Assembly (NCBI RefSeq): GCF_006542765.1
Contig: NZ_SKCD01000014.1
Coordinates: 1-64,000, forward strand
Source: Paenibacillus luteus
GTDB taxonomy: Bacteria > Bacillota > Bacilli > Paenibacillales > Paenibacillaceae
DNA: 64,000 nt
Reading direction: 5' to 3'
Below are positions 9,579-17,713 of the stretch, in pieces. The first letter of the stretch is position 1; every line of letters starts with the position of its first letter. The translations under genes and the position numbers were made by a program. The notes beneath the pieces are model-generated. The model saw only the letters and a program-made list of their open reading frames with translations, had not been told where the DNA came from and searched no databases.

Positions 9579-9805
9579 GTTTAAAAAGTTTGAGGCTGAC
9601 GTTTTTTGCGATCATTGCTGATTCGTGCTTTTACCATAAAGCTTACTTCCGCCAATATATAGTTCGAATACGTCCGATGAAGTTCAAAAGGTTACATCAA
9701 TGTCCGTCCTTAACCCAAAATCGTATCGCATCTACAGATTAGTAGCTTTTAATCCGTTAACTTTGCTAATTTGGTATATACTCTAGATAAAGGAGGCGTC
9801 TATTT

Positions 9806-10255
9806 ATGAGATTCAAAACTACAGTTGAGCTTGCCGGGAAGACTGCTACCGGTTTCGAGGTTCCTGCGGAAGTTGTCGAGAGCCTCGGTTCGGGTAAGAA
9901 GCCTGCCGTTACACTTACGATCCGTGACTTTTCTTACCGCAGCACTGTCGCTTCTATGGGCGGGCGATTTATGATTCCCCTTAGCGCAGAAAATCGCAAT
10001 GGCGCAGGCGTCGCAGCCGGTGACGAGATTGAGGTTGACATTGCGCTCGATGCTGAACCCCGCGAATTGGCCGTGCCTGACGACTTATTGACTGCGCTTG
10101 AAGCCGAGGCTGCCGCCAATAAATACTTTGATACCTTGTCTTATAGCAATAAGCGGCGTATCGTGCTCAACATCGAGGGAGCTAAAACCGCCGAAACCCG
10201 CCAGCGGCGCGTGGAGAAAGCAATCGCCTCGCTAAAAGAAGATCGCATGCCTTAG
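9806..10255 (+). CDS. DUF1905 / YdeI-OmpD-associated family protein
   Basis: A 149-residue cytoplasmic protein in two parts. Residues 1-85 form a DUF1905-like beta-barrel (MRFKTTVEL ... GFEVPAEVVESLG ... GDEIEVDIALD). Residues 90-149 match the YdeI/OmpD-associated helical domain (LEAEAAANKYFDTLSYSNKR ... ETRQRRVEKAIASLKE). The molecular role of this family is not established; relatives are linked by name to bacteriocin resistance. An excellent AAAGGAGG sits 8-9 nt before the ATG. It stands alone between the MITE-like element and the DUF805 gene. The 9579-9805 stretch upstream contains its leader and nothing else recognised. Confidence 0.88.
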   Translation: MRFKTTVELAGKTATGFEVPAEVVESLGSGKKPAVTLTIRDFSYRSTVASMGGRFMIPLSAENRNGAGVAAGDEIEVDIALDAEPRELAVPDDLLTALEAEAAANKYFDTLSYSNKRRIVLNIEGAKTAETRQRRVEKAIASLKEDRMP

Positions 10256-10312
10256 GCAGCCTAGCCTTCTCTTCCCGTTGTGCTTTGTTAACCTGCCCAT
10301 GCTCATACCAAA

Positions 10313-10342
10313 AAGGCCAACCATACATCGCCGGTTGACCTT
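10313..10342 (-). terminator. Terminator of the DUF805 gene
   Basis: The minus-strand stem AAGGTCAACC/GGTTGGCCTT is followed by TTTGG. AAGGCCAACC (10313-10322) and GGTTGACCTT (10333-10342) pair with one wobble. It may also stop the converging DUF1905 transcript. Confidence 0.55.
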
Positions 10343-10425
10343 CTAACATGCATGGGCTCTCCTTGAGGTCGCTTTGACCTTTTGGGATAGTCCCTTGTAT
10401 AATGTTCTTGCCTCTTGCGCTTCGC

Positions 10426-10770
10426 TTAAAACACCTTTGGATTTGGCCCGTATTGATTATTGTCCTCGCTGTCTTGGCAGAAAAATACAAGGAGAATAAT
10501 GGCTCCAATCAAAGGTATAAAACTAAGCAGCAACCACAAGCCGCTTCTTCCCGTGTCATGAAGCCTACGCACCCCTACAGCTAAAGAAGGCAGCAAAATA
10601 AACAAAGAATAAAGCCCGGATAAAGCCGGTTCTATGCCAATAATCCTTTCGATTATGCTCAGCACGATAGAAGCAAGGATGTTAAAAAGGATAAACATCC
10701 AATATTCTGTGCGCCTTGCTCTTCCCGAAAACTCCACGTAGTTTTTAATGACCTTCAAATACCATTCCAT
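10426..10770 (-). CDS. DUF805 family small membrane protein
   Basis: A 114-residue integral membrane protein. The N-terminal MEWYLKVIKNYVEFSGRAR and the following RRTEYWMF are the DUF805 hallmark. The helices include the segments IVLSIIERI, GLYSLFILLPSLAVGVRRL and LWLLLSFIPLIGAIILLVFF. HDTGRSG between helices is also characteristic. Function unknown. GAGGTG lies 9 nt before the ATG at 10770; a GTG 12 nt further upstream overlaps that ribosome site and is less likely. Confidence 0.88.
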   Translation of the reverse strand: MEWYLKVIKNYVEFSGRARRTEYWMFILFNILASIVLSIIERIIGIEPALSGLYSLFILLPSLAVGVRRLHDTGRSGLWLLLSFIPLIGAIILLVFFCQDSEDNNQYGPNPKVF

Positions 10771-10933
10771 TTTTTGATTCACCTCATTTGTATATTGATC
10801 TTGCTACGGAATTCAACAACCCCATATCTATATTCTTTATCGTCCAAAATATGATAATTGTTATAAGTAAATAAAAAAACAATAAAATTATCCAATTAAC
10901 CCAATTCATCCATTCTCCTCCTAACAATAAAAA

Positions 10934-10967
10934 AAACGATCCCGCGAAAATTCGCTAAGGACCGTTT
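10934..10967 (-). terminator. Intrinsic terminator of the FusB/FusC-like gene
   Basis: On the minus strand a hairpin of AAACGGTCC / GGATCGTTT with an inner GCGAA/TTCGC stem runs into a T8 tract (plus A-run 10928-10936). It is 44 nt after the stop. Confidence 0.75.
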
Positions 10968-11010
10968 CTCATCATAAGTTATTGTTTAAGGATATAGAAA
11001 TTTCATTACA

Positions 11011-11664
11011 CTAACCGATAACGACATGAATAAATCTTTCTAATGAAGCAACATCGGCAATGTTCTTGTTGCAATCACGTCCGTTCATGCACAAATAATT
11101 GCCAATTGCTTTATAATAGTCGGACGAGGCTTTTGCCGGCTTTGTCTTCGATACGGCAGAATACAAAACAAGCTCCTCAAACCTGTTGCAAACAAAACAG
11201 TAGCTTTTCTTGTTCGTCGGCGTATATCTGCCTTCGATGCCAAGAAACTGTCCGTTCTGATGATAAACCATAAACAATTTATTAGTGGATATATCCATCC
11301 AGCTTAGATAAGTTACAAAACGAAAATCAATATTCACCAAATCAGGCAGCTTGAGCTTCTTGTTTTTCGGAAAGAGCTTCTGAATTTGCTTCACGGTTAT
11401 TTGCGGAAATTCAACTATATAGAGCTCCAAATCTTTCACGTACTTCTGAAAGTCTTCCGTGGTCTTCAAGGCTGTAAAACGTCCAAGCATTTCTTTCTGA
11501 GCATCTGTGGCAGCTGGGAACAATTCCAATATTTTAGCCTCGGCTCCGTCTCGTACTGACTCCAAAATTTTCGGATCCGGGTTTGTTCTAAGTGCATGCT
11601 GGACGATTCCCACTTGTTTCTTGATATAATTATATTGATGGTTTCTAATAAATGCTTCGAACAT
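11011..11664 (-). CDS. FusB/FusC-type elongation factor G-binding protein
   Basis: A 217-residue cytoplasmic protein. The N-terminal four-helix part (about 1-80) is followed by a C-terminal treble-clef zinc domain with C156-x2-C159 and C192-x5-C198 (CFVCNRF and CMNGRDC). This is the architecture of FusB/FusC, which bind EF-G and release it from fusidic acid-stalled ribosomes. Many Bacillota carry chromosomal homologues. The ATG at 11664 has AAGGGGC 9 nt upstream. The gene is preceded by its own promoter and a 33-codon leader ORF with competing stems, suggesting expression set by ribosome stalling. Family call good; resistance itself cannot be read from sequence. Confidence 0.85.
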   Translation of the reverse strand: MFEAFIRNHQYNYIKKQVGIVQHALRTNPDPKILESVRDGAEAKILELFPAATDAQKEMLGRFTALKTTEDFQKYVKDLELYIVEFPQITVKQIQKLFPKNKKLKLPDLVNIDFRFVTYLSWMDISTNKLFMVYHQNGQFLGIEGRYTPTNKKSYCFVCNRFEELVLYSAVSKTKPAKASSDYYKAIGNYLCMNGRDCNKNIADVASLERFIHVVIG

Positions 11665-11702
11665 TGAAGTTCAGCCCCTTATTGTTATTGTAAGATAAAT
11701 AA

Positions 11703-11804
11703 GGTGCAAAGCCATATATTAGAAACGATAAGTGCTCATTTAGGCGATGTTAGTCCTACCTGTCCGCCCATGCAAAGTATCGCCTCCATTACAGGCTTTG
11801 CATG
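11703..11804 (-). promoter_or_regulatory. Three-arm attenuator-like RNA structure before the fusB-like gene
   Basis: In the minus transcript arm A (11794-11804) reads CATGCAAAGCC. Arm B (11769-11777) reads CTTTGCATG and pairs with A over 9 bp. Arm C (11703-11713) reads GGCTTTGCACC and also pairs with A over 9 bp. A:B and A:C exclude each other. A and B lie inside the leader ORF and C lies between its stop and the fusB-like ribosome site. Confidence 0.55.
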
Positions 11805-11837
11805 AGTATTACCAATCCAGCAATCTCTGATTGCCAT
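11736..11837 (-). CDS. 33-residue leader peptide upstream of the fusB-like gene
   Basis: A short ORF too small for routine calling. It has its own sigma-A promoter, an AAGGGGG ribosome site 9 nt before ATG 11837, and a TGA at 11736. It begins MAIRDCWIGNTH and ends LTSPK. It has no relatives I recognise. Its position 71 nt before the fusB-like start and the overlap of its codons with mutually exclusive RNA stems suggest a regulatory leader, like those before antibiotic-induced ribosome-protection genes. The coding status is inferred from signals, not homology. Confidence 0.55.
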   Translation of the reverse strand: MAIRDCWIGNTHAKPVMEAILCMGGQVGLTSPK

Positions 11838-11870
11838 GACGACCTACCCCCTTGCGTTTGCGATAGCTTT

Positions 11871-11899
11871 ATTATAATCAACATGGCCCGCGTTCTCAA
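11871..11899 (-). promoter_or_regulatory. Sigma-A promoter of the leader / fusB-like transcript
   Basis: Minus strand TTGAGA (11894-11899), exactly 17 nt, TATAAT (11871-11876). Transcription would start about 30 nt before the leader ATG. Confidence 0.7.
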
Positions 11900-12008
11900 C
11901 CCTGCGAGCTATGGAATTAACCGCCTATAGGTGAGGAAGAATAGATAAGCATGGAAATAAAAGCATACATAAAAACAGAACCATCACACATCAGAAAGCA
12001 GGTAGCAA

Positions 12009-14057
12009 ATGGAGTTTTTAATTTCCTTTTTAGCGTTAATTGCCGTCATTGTTATGGCCACCGTACTCAATAAAAAATACCCCAAAATACCGTTAGCGCT
12101 GTTTCAAATTGGTTTGGGCGCACTCGTATCCTGGCTTCCGCTGCATGTTTCCCTTGAATTTGAGCCTGAGGTATTTATGATCTGCCTGATCGCTCCTCTG
12201 CTATTCGGGGATGCCCGCGTCATCTCGCGCAAAGAGCTATGGGCTTACAAAAGACCAATTTTACTGCTCGCCATAGGACTCGTCATCATTACCGTGATCG
12301 GACTTGGGTACTTTATTCATTTATTGCTTCCCTCGCTTCCTCTTGCAGCAGCCTTCGCGCTTGCCGCTGTATTATCGCCTACGGATGCGGTCGCGGTTAA
12401 GTCGATTACGAAAGGGCTTTCGTTGCCGAAAGGCTTGATGGCCATTTTAGAGGGAGAATCCTTGCTAAATGATGCGGCAGGCATCGTCTCCTTTAAGGTC
12501 GCTTTAGCTGTCGTGCTAACGAGCGTCTTTTCCGTTCAATCGGCGGCACTGAATTTTGCGTTTGTATCGATCGGAGGTTTTTTTGCCGGACTTGTGCTAG
12601 GCTTCCTGTTTGTAAAGCTAAGACTAACGCTTCGGCAGCGCGGATTTGAAGAGGTCAACTCTCTGGTCGCCATTCAGTTGGTCACTCCCTTCATCATCTA
12701 CATCATTGCGGAGGAGCTGTCCGTATCCGGCATCTTGGCTGTCGTTGCCGCAGGAATTATCCATGGCATCGAGAGGGACAGGCTGCAGCAGACATCGACG
12801 AAAATCCAACTCACCTCCATAACGACGTGGTCTGTGCTGGGCTATATTCTAAACGGCTTCGTCTTTGTTCTGCTTGGCTTTCTGCTGCCCGAAGTGCTGC
12901 AGGGTTTGATCGAAAGCAAAGAAATTACCATCGGCAAAGCACTCGGACTGACCTTTATTATCGCAGTGTGCCTCTTTCTTATTCGTTACTTATGGATCTT
13001 TTTGCTTCATCGGAATTTTGCCGCGCGCGAGACGGATGCCGGAGGAAAAAGGCTGAAGCCTAAGCTAGGCTCGAGGGGCGGCTATGCTTTTTTGGCAGCG
13101 ACCTGCGGCATTCATGGAACGATTACGCTGGCTACCGCATTGTCCGTTCCTTTTGAGATCTCGGAGGGCACTCCGTTCCCGCTCCGCAATACCTTTTTAT
13201 TTATAGCCTCTGGCGTCATCTTGATCAGCTTGGTGTTTGCGACGGTTGTACTGCCCTTTATCAGCAGAAATCCGGAGGAGCAGGATGCTGAGGAAATGCC
13301 CCTAACGGCGGAGGCTGCCCATAAGCTCATTATTAAAAAAACGATTCAGCACCTGAAAGCCGAATACTCGCCCAATCAGCCCGGAGCCACTGCCAAGGTT
13401 ATTTCCGATTTGGAAGAACAGCTGCGCTATATCAAAACAGGCAAGGCACTTCAATATTCCAGCTCCAAAATAAAAGAATTTCAGCATATCGGACGCGAGG
13501 CCGAGCTGGACAAGCTGAATCAAATGATTGAGGAGGGGCTTTTGTCTCCGCAATTGAAGATGCTGTTCCCGCTCTTCCATCAGCCGCAGGAGCTGTTTAC
13601 GCTTCGCTCTATTTTCAGAAAGCTGTGGTACAACTTCAAAATGTACTGGATCAAACGCAATCTAAAGCGGCTCGACCAGGTGGACCCTTCGTCCGATTTG
13701 TACAAAAAAGCGAAAAAAGCCAAGGATTTAATCATGGAGTTAAAAAGCGTGGAGGACAAGCTGCAGCAAGCTGCCGTAGAAGAAATCCGAAGCCAAGCTA
13801 CAGAGGATGACCGATTTGAAGCAATGCTCGTTATTCGACATTACAGCCGCAGAGTCGAGCAAGCCAAAGCGAGCAAAATCGATAGCGAGCAGTTCCAGCA
13901 CGAGGTCAAAGGCATTCAGCTGCGGAGCATTCAAGTCAAGCGCGACCAGATTCAAGAATTAGAGGAAACGAAACAAATCTCTTCCGAAATGGTTTTTGAG
14001 CTGCTGCAGACGATCAACTATGACGAGATGCTGCTGCTGGATAACAGTGAGGAATAG
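12009..14057 (+). CDS. CPA1-family Na+/H+ antiporter
   Basis: A 682-residue membrane protein. About 12 helices span residues 1-420, followed by a long cytoplasmic tail (about 430-682) rich in charged helices. The conserved LAAVLSPTDAVAVKSI and ESLLNDAAGIVSF segments hold the Asp residues of the CPA1 (NhaP/NHE) ion site. It exchanges Na+ (or K+) for protons across the cytoplasmic membrane, supporting pH and salt homeostasis. The tail is longer than in minimal NhaP proteins and probably regulatory. AGGT precedes the ATG by about 7 nt. A strong terminator follows at 14067. It is monocistronic, in the opposite orientation to the fusB-like gene. Confidence 0.92.
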   Translation: MEFLISFLALIAVIVMATVLNKKYPKIPLALFQIGLGALVSWLPLHVSLEFEPEVFMICLIAPLLFGDARVISRKELWAYKRPILLLAIGLVIITVIGLGYFIHLLLPSLPLAAAFALAAVLSPTDAVAVKSITKGLSLPKGLMAILEGESLLNDAAGIVSFKVALAVVLTSVFSVQSAALNFAFVSIGGFFAGLVLGFLFVKLRLTLRQRGFEEVNSLVAIQLVTPFIIYIIAEELSVSGILAVVAAGIIHGIERDRLQQTSTKIQLTSITTWSVLGYILNGFVFVLLGFLLPEVLQGLIESKEITIGKALGLTFIIAVCLFLIRYLWIFLLHRNFAARETDAGGKRLKPKLGSRGGYAFLAATCGIHGTITLATALSVPFEISEGTPFPLRNTFLFIASGVILISLVFATVVLPFISRNPEEQDAEEMPLTAEAAHKLIIKKTIQHLKAEYSPNQPGATAKVISDLEEQLRYIKTGKALQYSSSKIKEFQHIGREAELDKLNQMIEEGLLSPQLKMLFPLFHQPQELFTLRSIFRKLWYNFKMYWIKRNLKRLDQVDPSSDLYKKAKKAKDLIMELKSVEDKLQQAAVEEIRSQATEDDRFEAMLVIRHYSRRVEQAKASKIDSEQFQHEVKGIQLRSIQVKRDQIQELEETKQISSEMVFELLQTINYDEMLLLDNSEE

Positions 14058-14066
14058 CGATGAATG

Positions 14067-14104
14067 CAAAGAGGTTCTGAGAGCATTCTCTCAGAACCTC
14101 TTTG
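14067..14104 (+). terminator. Strong terminator of the antiporter gene
   Basis: Perfect 17-bp stem, CAAAGAGGTTCTGAGAG with its complement, around a CATT loop, then TTTGGGG. It lies between converging genes and, being symmetric, may also serve the AraC gene at 14124. Confidence 0.8.
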
Positions 14105-14123
14105 TTTGGGGTTTTGGGATGCT

Positions 14124-14984
14124 TTAATTCTTCACAACCGGAATCCAAATCTCGCAGCGGTAGTCTTCAGCCGTTGTATCGCCTTCAGGGTAAAGCTCCA
14201 TTTCCGCCGTCCCCGCGTGCTCATATCCGGTAGCCGGGAACCACTCCTGATAAATGCGCTCAAATACGCTCTGAATGGCTCCAGGCATCGGACCGATCGA
14301 TGTGAAGATTGCCCAAGTGGATGCCGGAATGACAGTTCGATCAAATGATTCCGTACCGGATGCAGCGTCAGATTCGCCAGCAATCCAATAATCGAATTCA
14401 TTCCCACCAGGCTGCATATTCGCTATAATGCCCAGCAAATCCCCCTCGGCAGCAATGGCTCCAAGCTTAGCGATGGTCCCATCTTGATGAGCTTGCTGCC
14501 AGAGCTTCGGAATTTCTCTCATTTGTTGATTATCCTCGCAGCTTAGCCGAAAGGATTTTCCTACGACTGTAAATGCCTCTTTTTTCAAAATACGATAATC
14601 CATATCCTTGTCTCCCTTCAATGATAACTGGAATGCAATGCGGGGGAAGGCCTTCAGACTGTTGCCGGGATTACGTGCCTCCGAAGGTGATATGCCATGT
14701 ATTTTGCGAAAAGCCTTGGCAAAGGATTCCGGTGAGTCATATCCGTATTTCTGGGCAACATCGATGACTTTGACAGGCGACATCGCCAGCTCCTGCGCTG
14801 CCAATGTGAGCTTGCGCTTGCGCATATACTCCGCTACGGTCACCCCGGTCAGCATAAGGAACATTCGCTGGAAATGAAACGGAGACGCACACGCCGCCTT
14901 GGCAATTTCCTCGATATTCAGCGGCTCCTCCATCTTCTTCTCCATCAAATCGATCGCCTCTTTCATTCTGAGCAACCATTCCAT
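14124..14984 (-). CDS. AraC-family regulator with GyrI-like effector domain
   Basis: A 286-residue regulator. The N-terminal AraC double helix-turn-helix (about residues 8-105) runs from LNIEEIAKAACASPFHFQRMF to GYDSPESFAKAFRKIHGISPSEAR. The C-terminal part (about 130-286) is a GyrI-like/integron-associated effector-binding domain: KEAFTVVGKSFRLSCED ... WAIFTSIGPMPGAIQSVFERI ... EMELYPEGD. This is the Rob/TipA-like arrangement, binding small hydrophobic or cationic ligands. Three start codons lie close together; ATG 14984 is chosen because GGGAGG is 8-9 nt upstream. The target is unknown. It lies between the antiporter and ChrA, both possible neighbours in stress resistance. Confidence 0.88.
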   Translation of the reverse strand: MEWLLRMKEAIDLMEKKMEEPLNIEEIAKAACASPFHFQRMFLMLTGVTVAEYMRKRKLTLAAQELAMSPVKVIDVAQKYGYDSPESFAKAFRKIHGISPSEARNPGNSLKAFPRIAFQLSLKGDKDMDYRILKKEAFTVVGKSFRLSCEDNQQMREIPKLWQQAHQDGTIAKLGAIAAEGDLLGIIANMQPGGNEFDYWIAGESDAASGTESFDRTVIPASTWAIFTSIGPMPGAIQSVFERIYQEWFPATGYEHAGTAEMELYPEGDTTAEDYRCEIWIPVVKN

Positions 14985-15124
14985 CCGCATCACCTCCCTT
15001 TGTTATCCATCTTATCATCGGCAGATCAGAGTATCCTGTCATTGCGTGCTTTTAGATAACAGGTGCTATCCTATTCCTTAGGGTTTCCTAAATCATAGCA
15101 CATTTATTGCGCAAACCATTACAC

Positions 15125-16348
15125 CTACAGGAGTCCAAGCAGCATGCCTCCCTCAGCTCCAGCAAGGACGATCATCCAAGGCGGAAGCTTCCAAAAAACA
15201 AGCATCACAAACAAAACAGCTGCCAGCGCAAAATCAAGCGCCCCCAAGATTGCGGTTGTCCAAAGCGGATCATAAAGAGCCGCTAACAAAAGGCCAACGA
15301 CAGCCGCATTCACGCCAGCCAGCGCTCCCTGCACTTTGTGATTATTTCTTAACTGGTTCCAAAAGGGGAGCGCACCGACAACAAGCAGAAACGCTGGCAA
15401 AAAAATGCCGAGCGTGGCGACTATTGCACCGCCTATACCGTCTGCCATAGCGCCCAGGTAACCAGCAAAGGTGAAGAATGGACCCGGAACCGCCTGGGCT
15501 GCTCCGTAACCTGCCAAGAAATCCGCTTGGCTTATGAATCCCGTTGGCACCAATTCCCGCTCCAGAAGCGGAAGCACGACATGCCCTCCCCCAAAAACCA
15601 AAGCACCGGATCGGTAAAAGCTGTCGAACATCGCCAGCCACCCTTCTTCTCCCGAACTCGTTAACAGCGGAAGCCCAATGAGCAGCAGCACAAACAAAAT
15701 CAGGCAGCAGGCGGCTAACGTTCGGCTAACCGGAATCGGCAGCTCGGGGGTCCGTTCGGAAGCTTTCTTCCGATACAGCCACAGCCCAAACAAACCGGAG
15801 GCAAGGATGACTAGCACCTGACTATAGGCGTTTTGCCACAATAGCGTTACCGCTGCGGCCATCACAGCCATGGTTGCTCTGCTCCGATCAGGCGTTAGCT
15901 TCTGTCCCATTCCCAAAATCGCATGGGCTACTATCGCTACCGCGACGATCTTCAGCCCATGAATCCAGCCTGTGCTCGCGATATCGAAGCCTTGGAGTAG
16001 GAAAGCGAACGCAACTAAGGCCAGAACGGACGGGAATGTAAAGCCTAACCATGCGACAATGCCTCCAAGCCAGCCAGCTCTCATAAGGCCAATCCCAATG
16101 CCAACCTGGCTGCTCGCAGGTCCCGGAAGAAATTGACACAGGGCGACCAGATCGGCGTAGCTGCGTTCATCCATCCATTTGCGGCGGCGTATGTATTCAT
16201 TATGAAAATAAGCAAGATGGGCAATCGGCCCTCCAAAGGAGGTGAGCCCCAGCTTTGTAGAAACGCACAGCACCTCCAGAAGAGCGGCAAGCTTCCCCTT
16301 TGGAATGGGTTTCGTTGGTGAATGTTCTGTAGGAACGGTCGGATGCAT
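15125..16348 (-). CDS. chrA: Chromate transporter ChrA (two-domain form)
   Basis: A 407-residue membrane protein built of two homologous halves, the long-chain CHR arrangement. The first half begins TSFGGPIAHLAYFHNEY and contains CQFLPGPASSQVGIGIG. The second has GALVFGGGHVVLPLLE and GYGAAQAVPGPFFTFAGYLG. ChrA lowers cytoplasmic chromate by proton-motive-force-driven efflux. The start is set at 16348 (MHPTVPTEH), preceded at some distance by AAAAGGAG; the upstream ATG at 16378 has no ribosome site. Proteins of this family may transport other oxyanions, so chromate resistance is family knowledge only. The 300-nt stretch upstream (16379-16681) holds a terminator and nothing coding. Confidence 0.88.
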   Translation of the reverse strand: MHPTVPTEHSPTKPIPKGKLAALLEVLCVSTKLGLTSFGGPIAHLAYFHNEYIRRRKWMDERSYADLVALCQFLPGPASSQVGIGIGLMRAGWLGGIVAWLGFTFPSVLALVAFAFLLQGFDIASTGWIHGLKIVAVAIVAHAILGMGQKLTPDRSRATMAVMAAAVTLLWQNAYSQVLVILASGLFGLWLYRKKASERTPELPIPVSRTLAACCLILFVLLLIGLPLLTSSGEEGWLAMFDSFYRSGALVFGGGHVVLPLLERELVPTGFISQADFLAGYGAAQAVPGPFFTFAGYLGAMADGIGGAIVATLGIFLPAFLLVVGALPFWNQLRNNHKVQGALAGVNAAVVGLLLAALYDPLWTTAILGALDFALAAVLFVMLVFWKLPPWMIVLAGAEGGMLLGLL

Positions 16349-16530
16349 AGGTTCGGATGTCTCCTTTTTATCGAACATTTCAAATTTTATTTAACCATAT
16401 ATCGGCCCGCTTATGTGTTGGATAGCCAAGTTGACTCTATTCTAGGCATGAGAGCCTCCTTTTTTCTATGCTTTTACGATAATTTTATATTTCGGCTTCA
16501 TTTATCGTTGCTATCCGTGAAATAAACCTA

Positions 16531-16573
16531 AAGAGAAGCTCCGACAAGCAGTCTGCTTATCGAAGCTTCTCTT
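16531..16573 (-). terminator. Hairpin terminator behind the FAH pseudogene
   Basis: AAGAGAAGCT (16531-16540) pairs with AGCTTCTCTT (16564-16573), with an inner AAGCA/TGCTT stem. It lies 109 nt past the FAH stop on the minus strand; the T-run is short. Confidence 0.5.
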
Positions 16574-16681
16574 TTGGTCATCCCTTCACCGAACCGCTAC
16601 CCAATCCTGAAGGCATACGAAGTTAACTTTACGAATTAAACTCTCATTCTACATATCTACTCTATCCTATATCTCTCTGAA

Positions 16682-17311
16682 TCAGCCTTCAGCATCCGCA
16701 ATAAATGTATTTCTAAGCGTACCTACTCCTTCCACTGTCGCTTCCACAAGATCGCCTGCCTTCAGCCATACCTGTGGCTTCTTCCCCATTCCAACGCCAG
16801 GCGGCGTGCCGGTGCTAATGATATCCCCAGGCTGGAGAGTGATCGTATTCGAAAGAAACGAAACCAGGTACGGAATATCGAAGATAAGCTCTTTCGTGTT
16901 CGAGTTTTGCATTACTTCCCCATTAAGCGAAAGGGAGATATTCAGCTTGCCTGGATGATCGATTTCATCCGCAGTCACGATTCACGGTCCGGTTGGCGCA
17001 AAACCATCTATGGTTTTTCCACGGGTCCACTGCGGCTCATTCAGTTGAATATCGCGGGCACTCACGTCATTAAGCACCGTATAGCCAAAAACGTAATCCA
17101 TCGCCGATTCCTTGGATACCCTTTTGGCCGTTTTCCCGATGACGACAGCAAGCTCTACCTCATAATCACATTGCTGCACTTCCCGGAGAATCGTTATGTC
17201 ATCCTCATGACCCGCTAAGCAGTTATTGTATTTAGGAAACAGTACAGGCACCTTAGGCACTTGCATATTGGATTCGATGACATGATCGATCATTTCCATG
17301 GCATTGGAGCC
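16682..17311 (-). pseudogene. Fumarylacetoacetate-hydrolase-family gene with internal TGA, 5' truncated
   Basis: The reading frame shows the FAH core: CDYEVELAVVIGKTAKRV, FGYTVLNDVSARDIQ, RGKTIDGFAPTGP, then stop TGA (16982-16984), then in the same frame IVTADEIDHPGKL and LQPGDIISTGTPPGVGMGKKP. FAH proteins normally read TGPWIV at this point, so one base change turned TGG (Trp) into TGA. The N-terminal domain is missing: the frame meets the PIG-L fragment's TAG at 17312, and the usual GLNYxDHA region is replaced by GSNAMEMIDHV. Family members hydrolyse or decarboxylate 2,4-diketo acids and bind a divalent metal. Both defects argue for a dead gene. Confidence 0.75.
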
Positions 17312-17545
17312 CTATTGATCCTGTAACCAATCCCCAACCTGACTCTCATGCTTGGCAAGCATGGCTTGTTTTACATCGAACGTATCGGTGATGTCCACAT
17401 ATTCTTCAGGCTGAAAGTCCAGTCCAGCAACACTTTCAATAAAATACACGATCGGGATTTTAGGAAGCGGCAAGCTATCCGTCACATTATTGGGTACCGT
17501 AGTCATAATGGCCACATCATTGGCGATTTGACCAGTTATGGTATG
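17312..17545 (-). pseudogene. C-terminal fragment of a PIG-L/LmbE-family deacetylase
   Basis: The minus frame reads SDHTITGQIANDVAIMTTVP, then PIVYF, FQPEEYVDITDTFDVKQAML and AKHESQVGDWLQDQ before TAG. This matches the C-terminal half of PIG-L-type zinc-dependent N-deacetylases, in which DYHPDH carries metal ligands and the (A/K)xxxHxSQ segment is typical. About 75 residues of a protein of 220-280 remain. The open frame continues to 17647 but that part looks like the shadow of a plus-strand fragment, so the join is placed near 17545. Confidence 0.55.
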
Positions 17546-17550
17546 GTCGG

Positions 17551-17712
17551 AATTGTACCGATTTAAATAAAGTTGTAGAAGATCACGCAGCCTTATTGCA
17601 TGCGCTCCAGAATGATTCTGCCGAGCAGATTGAAGCCCTTTGGACACGGCATATCCAAGATGAGGATTGTTTGCTTTGTTTCATTGATGAATCCGAATCC
17701 GGGAACCAATAA
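17551..17712 (+). pseudogene. Possible C-terminal fragment of a GntR-family (FCD) regulator
   Basis: A plus-strand frame reads TDLNKVVEDHAALLHAL, then EQIEALWTRHIQDEDC, and ends at TAA 17710. The EDHxALLxAL ... AEQxEALWxRHI pattern resembles the last helices of FCD-type GntR regulators. The stop lies one base before the ATG of the next pseudogene, as in a former operon. There is no start and no DNA-binding domain here. Low confidence. Confidence 0.3.
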
Positions 17713-17713
17713 T

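Noticed and set aside
10365..10384. AGGTC-GACCT mini-hairpin considered as terminator of the DUF1905 gene
   Set aside because: Only five base pairs and a three-base T-run more than 100 nt from the stop; too weak to support.
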